In this document: positions 53,165 to 60,581 of the stretch, one piece after another
Position numbering within the stretch: the stretch's first letter is position 1
Layout: each line of letters opens with the position of its first letter
NCBI GenBank assembly: GCA_017441925.1
Contig: JAFRUE010000014.1
Location: forward strand, 1 to 64,000
DNA from: Bacillota bacterium
GTDB taxonomy: Bacteria > Bacillota > Clostridia > Lachnospirales > Bianqueaceae
Direction of reading: 5' to 3'
Length of the DNA stretch: 64,000 nt
The notes under the pieces: generated by a model
Told to the model about the DNA's origin: nothing
The model's input: the letters and a program-made list of their open reading frames with translations, nothing else
Databases searched by the model: none
Program-made: the position numbers and the translations under genes

Positions 53165-53638
53165 ATGAATCAGAAAAATCTTGCACTATGGCTTAAGATC
53201 ATCGTCATCGGTGTCGGCATCGCCGGACTTCTCATCTATTTCTGGCTGCTCCCGACGATCGGTAAGGATCTTGCCGTCGAGGAATTCAAGCATCTGTACT
53301 GGCCCTATCTGATCACGATCTGGGTCACAGCCATTCCTATCTATTGGGCGCTCGTTCTTGCCTGGAAGATCTTCACGAATATCGGGCTCGACAATTCCTT
53401 CTGTGAAGAGAACGCGCATTATCTCAAAAAGATCTCCATCCTTGCGGCCTGTGACTGTGCTTACTTCTTTATCATGACTGTGATCGGCACTTTCCTGAAC
53501 GCCGTACATCCCGGCATCCTGCTCATTGCGCTCTTTGCCATTTTCACCGGTATTGCGATTGCTGTCGCGACGGCTGCTCTGTCCCATCTGGTCTACAAGG
53601 CAGCCGTGCTGCAGGATCAGAGCGATCTGACGATCTAA
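53165..53638 (+). CDS. DUF2975 membrane protein
   Basis: A 157-aa protein with four membrane helices (~9-30, 46-68, 92-115, 123-147). Motifs include SFCEENAHYLKKIS between helices 2 and 3 and AVLQDQSDLTI at the C-terminus, matching DUF2975. These proteins are almost always encoded directly before a small YozG/XRE regulator, as here. RBS AAGGAGG. The pair may form a membrane-tethered regulatory unit, which is inference. Confidence 0.88.
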   Translation: MNQKNLALWLKIIVIGVGIAGLLIYFWLLPTIGKDLAVEEFKHLYWPYLITIWVTAIPIYWALVLAWKIFTNIGLDNSFCEENAHYLKKISILAACDCAYFFIMTVIGTFLNAVHPGILLIALFAIFTGIAIAVATAALSHLVYKAAVLQDQSDLTI

Positions 53639-53648
53639 GGAGGCAGCT

Positions 53649-53867
53649 ATGGAAGGAGAAATCATTTTCAATATCGACGTCATGCTCGCCAAACGCAAGA
53701 TGAGCGTGACCGAGCTCTCTGAGCGCGTCGGCATCACCCTTGCGAACATGTCCATCCTGAAAACTGGCAAAGCAAAAGCAGTCAAGGTCTCGACGCTTGC
53801 TAAGCTCTGCGCCGCTCTTGACTGCCAGCCCGGTGATATTCTGGAATACCGTAAGCCGGAGAACTGA
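53649..53867 (+). CDS. Small XRE-family (YozG-like) regulator
   Basis: A 72-aa helix-turn-helix protein: FNIDVMLAKRKMSVTELSER (helix 1-2), VGITLANMSILKTGKAKAVK (recognition region), then STLAKLCAALDCQPGDILEY, typical of the Cro/YozG group. It follows the DUF2975 gene by 10 bp with RBS AAGGAGG. It probably binds the inverted repeat at 51642-51668 and autoregulates the operon. Confidence 0.92.
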   Translation: MEGEIIFNIDVMLAKRKMSVTELSERVGITLANMSILKTGKAKAVKVSTLAKLCAALDCQPGDILEYRKPEN

Positions 53868-53879
53868 TCCGTCCCCGGT

Positions 53880-54653
53880 TTATACGTAATACTTGGTCAC
53901 GATGGGTCTGATCCCGAGGAATTCATCCACAAAATCATGGAAGGCTTCTTCCCATAATTCCCATTCGTGGCCGACACCCGGATACACGCGGAATTTATAT
54001 TCAAACGGCAGATCCCGGAAGAAATCCGTCATGCCGTTTCCCTGTCCGCCCGGTTCAAGCTCACCGGACACATGGAAGATCCGCGGATACGGTCCGCCCT
54101 GCTCAACAACTCTCCGGGCGAGGAATTTGACCCCGTGTTCAGACTGGCCGGGATTACCCTCTCCGAATACCAGCACGTGTCTGCGTCCCCGGTAGGTACC
54201 GTCGTCGGTCCAGTACTGATCGGCAAAATCTCCGCCGGAGAAAGACCCGATGGCGGCGAATTTCTCCGGATACCGCATACCGATCCGCAGACAGCCGTAC
54301 GCACCGTTCGACAAACCGGCGACGTAATTATCTTCTCTCGCTGTTGACAGACAGGGAAATATCTCCCGCAGCCGCTCTATCAGCTCTTCTCCCATAAATT
54401 TACCGTATTCCTGACCGTGCAGCATATCGGTAAAGAGGGACTTATGTGCGGTCGGCGTCACAACGGCGATGCCTCTCTCCCGCACGAATCTTTCCATATC
54501 CGTATACCGTTCCCACAGCGTATGATCTCCTGTCCCTCCGTGGTACAGCCAGACCGTCTTGTAGGGAGGCGCGGCATCTTGCGGCAGGATCACATCGACC
54601 GGGACCTCCAGATTCAGGACCTGTGAATACAGATTGATCTCAATCAGTGCCAT
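53880..54653 (-). CDS. Esterase (EstA/tributyrin-esterase-like), active-site intact
   Basis: A 257-aa alpha/beta hydrolase of the esterase D/putative esterase family. The oxyanion region is TVWLYHGGTGDHTLWERYT, the nucleophile elbow VAGLSNGAYGCLRIGM (Ser present), Asp is near ELEPGGQGNG, and the C-terminal His lies in YPGVGHEWELWEEAFHDF. The triad looks complete. It probably cleaves acyl groups from small esters or glycans. The start at 54653 follows GGAGG; its first 14 nt overlap the upstream paralogue. Confidence 0.85.
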   Translation of the reverse strand: MALIEINLYSQVLNLEVPVDVILPQDAAPPYKTVWLYHGGTGDHTLWERYTDMERFVRERGIAVVTPTAHKSLFTDMLHGQEYGKFMGEELIERLREIFPCLSTAREDNYVAGLSNGAYGCLRIGMRYPEKFAAIGSFSGGDFADQYWTDDGTYRGRRHVLVFGEGNPGQSEHGVKFLARRVVEQGGPYPRIFHVSGELEPGGQGNGMTDFFRDLPFEYKFRVYPGVGHEWELWEEAFHDFVDEFLGIRPIVTKYYV

Positions 54654-55419
54654 TGTTTTCACCTCCGGATGAAGAGTTCCCGGCCGCGGATCCGGTCGGG
54701 CAGCCTGCAAAGTGCCGCAGGGCGGCTTCGTCAGATTCGCCGGTTACGGAGACCGTAAAGCCGGCCTCCTGCAAAGCCTGTGCCAGCTTCTTGCTGTAAC
54801 CGGCAGATGCCTCCGGCTTCGTCTGATTCAGGAAGATTCCGGGAAGTCCGGCTCCGGAAATATTCGCTGTCCTGCATTCCTTAACCGCCGCAAGCAGATT
54901 GTTCGTCCTCTGCAGAAAATGTCCCCGCGGCCCGAAGATATCTTCCATCCTGAGGGACGGGATCGGTTGGTCGTAATAGCTCTCCGGGTTCAGCAGGCCG
55001 TCCAGGGACAGGGCTTTTGCGTATGTCCAGGGTTCGGCGAGCGCGGCGCGGACAGCGCCGTAACCGCCCATCCCGACGCCGGCGATCAGACGGTCTTCCC
55101 GCCTGTCCGATACTCTGAGCCACCGGCCGAGCAATTCCGGCAGTTCTCTGGTAATATAATCCAACATATCATAACCGTAGTACATATTGACGTAAAAACT
55201 GTTCAGACACGAGGGCATCGCAACGATCGTTCCTGTCCCACGGAAAATATCCTCGACCGGATACCTGCGGATCCAGGACGTGTTATTGCCTGCGATATCG
55301 TGCAGCAGCACGGCCAGTCTGAACGGTCCCGGTCCCTCTTCCGTTCCCGGTACCAGCAGATCCAACGGCAGTGGCGTTTTCGGCGCCGATGTTGAGGTCT
55401 GCAGATGCAGATAATCCAT
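54640..55419 (-). CDS. Degenerate esterase paralogue lacking the nucleophile
   Basis: A 259-aa paralogue of the downstream esterase. It keeps the fold markers: an oxyanion segment LAVLLHDIAGNNTSWIRRYP and an elbow IAGVGMGGYGAVRAAL. In that elbow the catalytic Ser is Gly (codon at 55072-55074, residue 116), where relatives have GLSMGG. The C-terminal HxW motif is also absent; the end reads GESDEAALRHFAG. It is therefore unlikely to be a normal hydrolase and may be regulatory or a partner of the active paralogue. RBS AAGGGGG. The pair is coupled by a 14-nt overlap. Confidence 0.78.
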   Translation of the reverse strand: MDYLHLQTSTSAPKTPLPLDLLVPGTEEGPGPFRLAVLLHDIAGNNTSWIRRYPVEDIFRGTGTIVAMPSCLNSFYVNMYYGYDMLDYITRELPELLGRWLRVSDRREDRLIAGVGMGGYGAVRAALAEPWTYAKALSLDGLLNPESYYDQPIPSLRMEDIFGPRGHFLQRTNNLLAAVKECRTANISGAGLPGIFLNQTKPEASAGYSKKLAQALQEAGFTVSVTGESDEAALRHFAGCPTGSAAGNSSSGGENNGTD

Positions 55420-55436
55420 ATTGTTCCCCCTTTTCA

Positions 55437-55454
55437 GGATGACACATGTCATCC
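55437..55454. other. Dyad in the esterase-pair leader
   Basis: 8-bp inverted repeat GGATGACA/TGTCATCC with a 2-nt centre, between the promoter (-10 at 55474-55479) and the RBS of the esterase pair. It could be a repressor site or an mRNA hairpin. Confidence 0.5.
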
Positions 55455-55473
55455 GTTTTTTATTCTGTTTTTT

Positions 55474-55502
55474 AGCATAACATCCCGGCCGCGGAACGTC
55501 AA
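55474..55502 (-). promoter_or_regulatory. Promoter of the esterase pair
   Basis: Minus strand: -35 TTGACG (55497-55502), 17-nt spacer, -10 TATGCT (55474-55479). It is divergent from the promoter at 55529-55557. Confidence 0.7.
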
Positions 55503-55528
55503 GCCCGGAATTTGCGGAATCATTATTA

Positions 55529-55557
55529 TTGACAGTCTCTGTCTTTTTTCATATAAT
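55529..55557 (+). promoter_or_regulatory. Promoter of the hydrolase-anSME-ATPase operon
   Basis: Plus strand: -35 TTGACA (55529-55534), 17-nt spacer, -10 TATAAT (55552-55557), a full consensus promoter about 55 nt before the start. Confidence 0.9.
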
Positions 55558-55613
55558 ACAGTTAACAGCAACGAAATCCGGGATTCTGCCGGATACAATC
55601 AGGAGGCGGTATC

Positions 55614-56588
55614 ATGTATTACAGCCGTGTATTTTATTCCAACGCAAAAACGTCCTGGCGTGCATCGTATACGCCTGATATCGTATATGCGAACCGTCCG
55701 GGCAAAGACCTGAAGCTGCAGCTGCTCAGTCCGGTCCCTCCGGCACTGCCCATGCCGCCGCGCAAGACCTATATGACGGTTCTGCAGGAACAGGGCCGTG
55801 TGCCCCGTCCTGCCGCTCCTGCGCAGCCTGCGCCGGACAAAGCTCCGCGTTTTCCGCTCATTGTCAGCGTTCCCGGCTCCGGCTGGGCCGGTGCGGAGGG
55901 GACACGTCATGTACCGGCTATGGTGCAGCTTGCTGAAGCGGGTTTCGTCGTCGCGAGCATCAGCTACCGCGGCGTCTATCAGGATGACGCGCCGTTCCCT
56001 GCCGTCGTACAGGACGTAAAGGAAGCGATCCGTTACCTTAAGGCAAACGCGGATATTTATCACATCGATACAGACCGCATCGCTCTGCTCGGGGATTCTT
56101 CCGGAGGGCAGACGGTCGTCTTTGCCTCGCTCTGCGGAGATGGGCCTGAATACTCGATCGGAGCGAATCTGGACCAGACAGCTGACGTGAATGCCTGTGT
56201 CGCTTTCTACGCACCTGTCGATCCTGAGTATCTGGTGCAGGACCGCATCGCGGAGCATAAGGATCTGCGCTTCGGCGAGGATCCTTATCCTTTTGAACTG
56301 CATGAGCTTTTCCAGGAGACCTACGGCGACGAGCCGGAGAAATACCTGCAGAGCGCGGGCTGTTCCAGACTGATTCCGACCGCTAAGAATCTGCCGCCTT
56401 TCCTGTTTATCCAGGGTGACGACGATATCTGGATCCCGATGGCGCAGGATGAGCGTTTCTGCGATAATATCCGCGCCGCGGGCGGACGCGCCGAAATGAT
56501 CAAGATCGCAGGCGGCGGCCACGGACTCGGCTGCTGGACTCCGGAGGTCTATGATCAGATCATCCGTTTCCTGAAAGCATACCTTTGA
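55614..56588 (+). CDS. Alpha/beta hydrolase (BD-FAE/lipase-like)
   Basis: A 324-aa esterase-lipase-type enzyme. Oxyanion motif VSVPGSGWAGAEG (in place of HGGG), YRG motif in ASISYRGVYQDDAPFPAVVQD, nucleophile elbow LLGDSSGGQTVV (GxSxG), Asp in FIQGDDDIWIPMAQ and His in IAGGGHGLGCW. The triad is complete. The N-terminal ~70 residues hold a Pro-rich stretch (SPVPPALPMPP). Likely an acyl or feruloyl esterase. RBS AGGAGG; first gene of a four-gene operon. Confidence 0.83.
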   Translation: MYYSRVFYSNAKTSWRASYTPDIVYANRPGKDLKLQLLSPVPPALPMPPRKTYMTVLQEQGRVPRPAAPAQPAPDKAPRFPLIVSVPGSGWAGAEGTRHVPAMVQLAEAGFVVASISYRGVYQDDAPFPAVVQDVKEAIRYLKANADIYHIDTDRIALLGDSSGGQTVVFASLCGDGPEYSIGANLDQTADVNACVAFYAPVDPEYLVQDRIAEHKDLRFGEDPYPFELHELFQETYGDEPEKYLQSAGCSRLIPTAKNLPPFLFIQGDDDIWIPMAQDERFCDNIRAAGGRAEMIKIAGGGHGLGCWTPEVYDQIIRFLKAYL

Positions 56589-56631
56589 TATCAAATAAAC
56601 CAATCATAAACACCAAAAAGGAGGCAACACT

Positions 56632-57396
56632 ATGTGGAACACACTGCGTACCGATGAGTACGAGGGCATGATCGCCGAGACGACGGTCATTCAAGGCGCG
56701 GACAACACTCCTCTGCGCACTTATTTCTCCCGTCCGCTCGGCGGCGGGCAGCATCCGGGAATCGTTATGATTCCTCATATGCCCGGCTGGGACGAATATA
56801 CACGCGAAGCCGCAAGACGTTTCACCCAGCACGGATATATGGTCATGAGTCCCAATATCTATCAGCGTTTCGGCGAAGGCACTCCGTCTGAAGTCTCTCA
56901 GATGGCGCGCGCAGCCGGAGGCGCTGTGGACGATCTCGTAATGGGCGACTGTGCCGGCGCGATCGCGGCGCTGCGTGCAAATCCTGCCTGCAACGGCAAG
57001 GTCGGTGTGATCGGAATGTGCTCCGGCGGACGCCATGCATTCCTCGCGGCCTGCCGTCTGGAAGGTATTGACGCGGCTATCGACTGCTGGGGCGGCGGCG
57101 TTGTCGCCAAACCGGAAGACGCGACTCCTGCGCGTCCGGTCGCTCCGATCACCTACACCAAGGACCTCTCCTGCCCGCTGCTCGGAATCTTCGGCAACGA
57201 GGACAGGAGTCCGACCAAGGACGACGTCAACATTCTGGAAGCCGAGCTCATCAAATACGGCAAGAACTATGAATTCCACCGTTATGACGGAGCCGGACAC
57301 GGCATGTGGTATTATCACACCCCGATGTACCGGCAGGAACAGGCAATGGATTCCTTCGAGAAAGCTCTCGCCTTCTTTGAGAAATACCTGAAATGA
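56632..57396 (+). CDS. Dienelactone-hydrolase-family protein
   Basis: A 254-aa DLH-type hydrolase. The nucleophile is Cys in VIGMCSGGRHAF (GxCxGG), with Asp in LGIFGNEDRSPT and His in YDGAGHGMWYY. An unusual PHMPGWDEYTRE replaces the typical HE.FGL segment. RBS AAGGAGG. It overlaps the next gene by 4 nt (ATGA). The substrate is not known; the surrounding genes do not suggest aromatic degradation. Confidence 0.85.
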   Translation: MWNTLRTDEYEGMIAETTVIQGADNTPLRTYFSRPLGGGQHPGIVMIPHMPGWDEYTREAARRFTQHGYMVMSPNIYQRFGEGTPSEVSQMARAAGGAVDDLVMGDCAGAIAALRANPACNGKVGVIGMCSGGRHAFLAACRLEGIDAAIDCWGGGVVAKPEDATPARPVAPITYTKDLSCPLLGIFGNEDRSPTKDDVNILEAELIKYGKNYEFHRYDGAGHGMWYYHTPMYRQEQAMDSFEKALAFFEKYLK

Positions 57397-58772
57397 CGGA
57401 GACGGAGTACCGGAGCCGTCAGCCTTTTGCCGTCATGGCCAAGCCCGTCGGATCCTTCTGCAACCTGCGGTGCAGCTACTGCTATTACCTGAAAGCTGAC
57501 GAGCAGCACCCGATCGCGCGGGAGTATCTGATGAGTGATGAAGTCCTCGAGAAATTCATCCGCGAATACATTCAGAACAACCCGGCCGGGACGATTCCCT
57601 TCACCTGGCACGGAGGGGAGCCGACCCTCGCCGGGCTTCCGTTTTTCAGACGCGCGGCCGAGCTGCAGCGCAAATATCTGCCCGCCGGCAAGACCGTCTG
57701 GAACAATCTGCAGACGAACGGCACACTGCTCACCGATGAGTGGTGTGCTTTTCTTGCCGAAAACCACTGGGACGTGGGCTTAAGCATTGACGGCAGTGCG
57801 GCCGTGCACGACAAATACCGCCGCGACGCAGGCGGTCAGGCAACGTTCGAACGTGTCCGCAAAGCCTGTCTGCGGCTGAAGCGCCACGGCGTCCTGCCGG
57901 ATCTTCTCTGTACAGTCACAGCCGATTCCGCAGCGGATCCGCTGGCGGTCTACCGGGGCTTAAGAGAGCTTGAGACCGGATGGGTACAGTTCATTCCGAT
58001 CGTCCGCTGGACCAAAGCGGACGGGAGCATCCGGGATACCGCTGAGAATGCAGGACTGACAGCCGATACCGGTGCAGTGCCGCATATAGGTTTCGCGTCA
58101 GCCGCAGGTTCCGTGCCAGGTACAGGCTCAGCCCCGCCAGTGACACCGGAATCCGTCACCGGCAAAGCTTTCGGCAAATTCCTCTGCACGGTCTTTGACG
58201 AATGGGCTTCTAACGATATCGGCCGGATCGACGTCCAGCTTTTCGCCGAGACCTGCGAGATGATCGCGGGCGGTGAGCCCCGGCTCTGCACGCTTGGCGA
58301 GACCTGCGGACGCGTCCTGGTCCTTGAAGCCGATGGCTCCGTCTATGCCTGCGATCATTTTGTCCAGCCGGAATACCGTCTCGGCAGCATTCTGGAGCAG
58401 AATCTTGCAGAGCTCGCGGATCTCCCGGCGCAGCTTGCTTTCGGCCAGGCTAAGCGGGACATGCTCCCGGCAAAATGCCGCGCCTGTTCCTGGCTGCGTC
58501 TCTGTCGCGGCGGATGTCTGAAGGACCGTTATTCCCCTGCCGCCGGATCCGTCCCGATCCACTGGCTCTGTGAAGGATATGAAATGTTCTACGCTCATGC
58601 CGTGCCGGACCTTACGGCTCTGGCCGGTTTCCTCCGCCAGGGCATGCGCCCCGCCGAGGCCGCGGCTGCCATGCGCGCACGCAGAAACGTCCAGTGGAAA
58701 GGCGTCGGCCGCAATGATCCCTGCCCCTGCGGCAGCGGTCTGAAATTCAAGAACTGTCACGGAAGAAAATGA
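57393..58772 (+). CDS. Radical SAM/SPASM enzyme (anSME-like) with SEC-C tail
   Basis: A 459-aa protein resembling anaerobic sulfatase-maturating enzymes, which convert Cys or Ser to formylglycine. The radical SAM motif is SFCNLRCSYCYYLKA (CxxxCxxC), then WHGGEPTLAG and NLQTNGTLL. SPASM cysteines follow (CDHFVQPEYRLGS; CRACSWLRLCRGGCLKDR). Two oddities: a ~35-residue Ala/Gly/Ser/Pro insert (~215-250, APPVTPESV) and a C-terminal SEC-C motif (GRNDPCPCGSGLKFKNCHG). No sulfatase gene is in the window, so the target may be encoded elsewhere or be a peptide. It overlaps both neighbours by 4 nt. Confidence 0.85.
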   Translation: MTETEYRSRQPFAVMAKPVGSFCNLRCSYCYYLKADEQHPIAREYLMSDEVLEKFIREYIQNNPAGTIPFTWHGGEPTLAGLPFFRRAAELQRKYLPAGKTVWNNLQTNGTLLTDEWCAFLAENHWDVGLSIDGSAAVHDKYRRDAGGQATFERVRKACLRLKRHGVLPDLLCTVTADSAADPLAVYRGLRELETGWVQFIPIVRWTKADGSIRDTAENAGLTADTGAVPHIGFASAAGSVPGTGSAPPVTPESVTGKAFGKFLCTVFDEWASNDIGRIDVQLFAETCEMIAGGEPRLCTLGETCGRVLVLEADGSVYACDHFVQPEYRLGSILEQNLAELADLPAQLAFGQAKRDMLPAKCRACSWLRLCRGGCLKDRYSPAAGSVPIHWLCEGYEMFYAHAVPDLTALAGFLRQGMRPAEAAAAMRARRNVQWKGVGRNDPCPCGSGLKFKNCHGRK

Positions 58773-59488
58773 ACCAGCTATTCGTAAACCGTATCAAACT
58801 GAACCGGGCGGACACGGATCCTTGCCGGTATCCTTTCAACATCGAGTGTCTGCGTGATTTTAACGAACTGGAGATCAACACCCCTGTAACCTTCTTCTAT
58901 GGAGAAAACGGTGTCGGGAAATCCACTCTGATCGAAGCCGTCGCCATCGCGCTCGGGATCAATCCCGAGGGCGGCAGTGATAATATGCGTTTTTCCAGTT
59001 ATGATGATTATTCGGACCTCTACAGGCACCTCATCATCGGCCGTTTCGGCCTGCCCAGGACCAAATTCTTTTTACGTGCGGAATCGTTCTATAATGTCGC
59101 GACCGATATCAGCAACAATGGTGATCTGATCTATACCACTTACGGAGGAGAAGATCTGCACGCCTGCTCACACGGTGAATCCTTCCTGAAGCTTGTCGAG
59201 CACCGCTTCTGGGATCATGGTCTGTATCTGCTGGACGAGCCGGAATCCGCCCTGTCCCCGCAGCGGCAGATGACACTCCTCTGCTACATACATGAGCTCG
59301 CGCAGAAGGGCTCGCAGTTTCTCATCGCAACCCACTCCCCCATCCTGCTGTCCTACAAATACGGCAAGATCCTGGATCTGAACCATCAGATGCAGGAGAT
59401 CCGATACGAGGACACGGATGTCTACAGAATCTATTTTGACTTTCTGAACAATCCTTACGGGATGCAAAAAGTTCTGTTTGACGAGTAG
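58769..59488 (+). CDS. ABC-type AAA ATPase (overlapping the anSME gene)
   Basis: A 239-aa P-loop ATPase of the AAA_21/AAA_23 ABC-like group. Walker A is FFYGENGVGKSTLIEA, the signature-like stretch is HACSHGESFLKL, Walker B LYLLDEPESALSPQRQ (D-loop ALSP) and the switch His lies in FLIATHSPILLSY. There is no membrane segment. Such ATPases occur alone or in defence and transport contexts; no nuclease or permease is adjacent here. It starts by ATGA overlap with the radical SAM gene, so the two are translated together. Confidence 0.88.
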   Translation: MNQLFVNRIKLNRADTDPCRYPFNIECLRDFNELEINTPVTFFYGENGVGKSTLIEAVAIALGINPEGGSDNMRFSSYDDYSDLYRHLIIGRFGLPRTKFFLRAESFYNVATDISNNGDLIYTTYGGEDLHACSHGESFLKLVEHRFWDHGLYLLDEPESALSPQRQMTLLCYIHELAQKGSQFLIATHSPILLSYKYGKILDLNHQMQEIRYEDTDVYRIYFDFLNNPYGMQKVLFDE

Positions 59489-59506
59489 AATACCGTAAAT
59501 CCGCCG

Positions 59507-59535
59507 TTGACGGAACTGTCCGCATATGATATGAT
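59507..59535 (+). promoter_or_regulatory. Promoter of the URO-D-like/FDP operon
   Basis: Plus strand: -35 TTGACG (59507-59512), 17-nt spacer, -10 TATGAT (59530-59535). A short dyad ACAAT/ATTGT (59560-59578) lies in the leader. Confidence 0.75.
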
Positions 59536-59601
59536 TCTGATAAATTCATCTGAGAATTTACAATAACGAATAATTGTTAAGAATCAGAAGGAGGATTAAA
59601 A

Positions 59602-60558
59602 ATGACGAAAAGAGAACGTGTTACAGCTGCTTTCCGCGGTCAGGAGGTCGATCATGTACCTGTTTGTATGTGGAAACATGTACCGAGCACTTACTGGGGC
59701 GATGATGACCGTTTCGCGGAGTATCAGGCGCTCTCTTACGCAAATACTGGCGTGGATTTCATGAAACTGTCCGGTGATAAGTATTTCCCGTGGCCGGCTC
59801 CGGTCCTGGAAGGCATCCAAAAAGCAGACGAGCTCTACAAGATCGAGCCTCTCGGCCCCAACCATCCGCATATCCGCGGTCAGATCGAGCGCACCAAGAA
59901 GGTCGTCGCCAAACTCGGCCCGGACTGCGTATCCATCTATCTTGTATTTGTACCGCTCTCCTGTATCAGACTGAAAGTCGGTTATCCGATGATGATGCAG
60001 ATGATCCGTGAGAATCCGGACGCCGTCAAATACGCCTGCAATGTCATCGCGGAAGACCAGAAGGCCCTGGTCAGAGGCATCATTCAGGAAGCCGGAGCGG
60101 ACGGAATCTTCTACAGTGTGCAGAACGGCGAAGAGAACCGTTTCACCTATGAGGAATACCGCGACTGGGTCACCCCGAGCGACAAAGCTGTCCTCGACTA
60201 TGCCAACACCCTTAGCGACATGAATGTCATCCACTTCTGTGCCTGGGAAGAGATCCCCAACAGACTCTCTGTCTGGGAAGACTACAAGGCTCCGGTCATT
60301 CAGTGGTCCCGCGCCTTTGATATTGCGGATATCCAAGAAGCCAAGAAGCATTTCGGCTGCACGGTATGGGGCGGATTCGACAACCGTCCGGGCACGTTCC
60401 TGTACACCGCGTCCAGAGAAGAGATCGAAGCCGAGACTGCCAACCTGATCGCGCAGGGCGGCAAGAAAGGTTTCATTCTCGGCTCTGACTGCAGCATCCA
60501 TGACGAGCTGCCCGAGAGAAAGATCCGCTGGGTCGCAGACGCTGCCCACAGGATCTGA
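59602..60558 (+). CDS. Uroporphyrinogen decarboxylase-family protein
   Basis: A 318-aa URO-D superfamily barrel. It begins MTKRERVTAAFRGQEVDHVP, typical of the branch that includes methylcobamide:CoM methyltransferase-like MtaA/MtbA rather than true HemE. Conserved features include VIHFCAWEEIP, VWGGFDNRPG and a C-terminal FILGSDCSIHDELPE. It lacks the HemE-type N-terminal arginine pair, so heme synthesis is unlikely; methyl transfer or demethylation is the better guess. RBS AAGGAGG. It lies 23 bp before the flavodiiron protein. Confidence 0.82.
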   Translation: MTKRERVTAAFRGQEVDHVPVCMWKHVPSTYWGDDDRFAEYQALSYANTGVDFMKLSGDKYFPWPAPVLEGIQKADELYKIEPLGPNHPHIRGQIERTKKVVAKLGPDCVSIYLVFVPLSCIRLKVGYPMMMQMIRENPDAVKYACNVIAEDQKALVRGIIQEAGADGIFYSVQNGEENRFTYEEYRDWVTPSDKAVLDYANTLSDMNVIHFCAWEEIPNRLSVWEDYKAPVIQWSRAFDIADIQEAKKHFGCTVWGGFDNRPGTFLYTASREEIEAETANLIAQGGKKGFILGSDCSIHDELPERKIRWVADAAHRI

Positions 60559-60581
60559 TATAACAATCAGGAGGATTCTAT

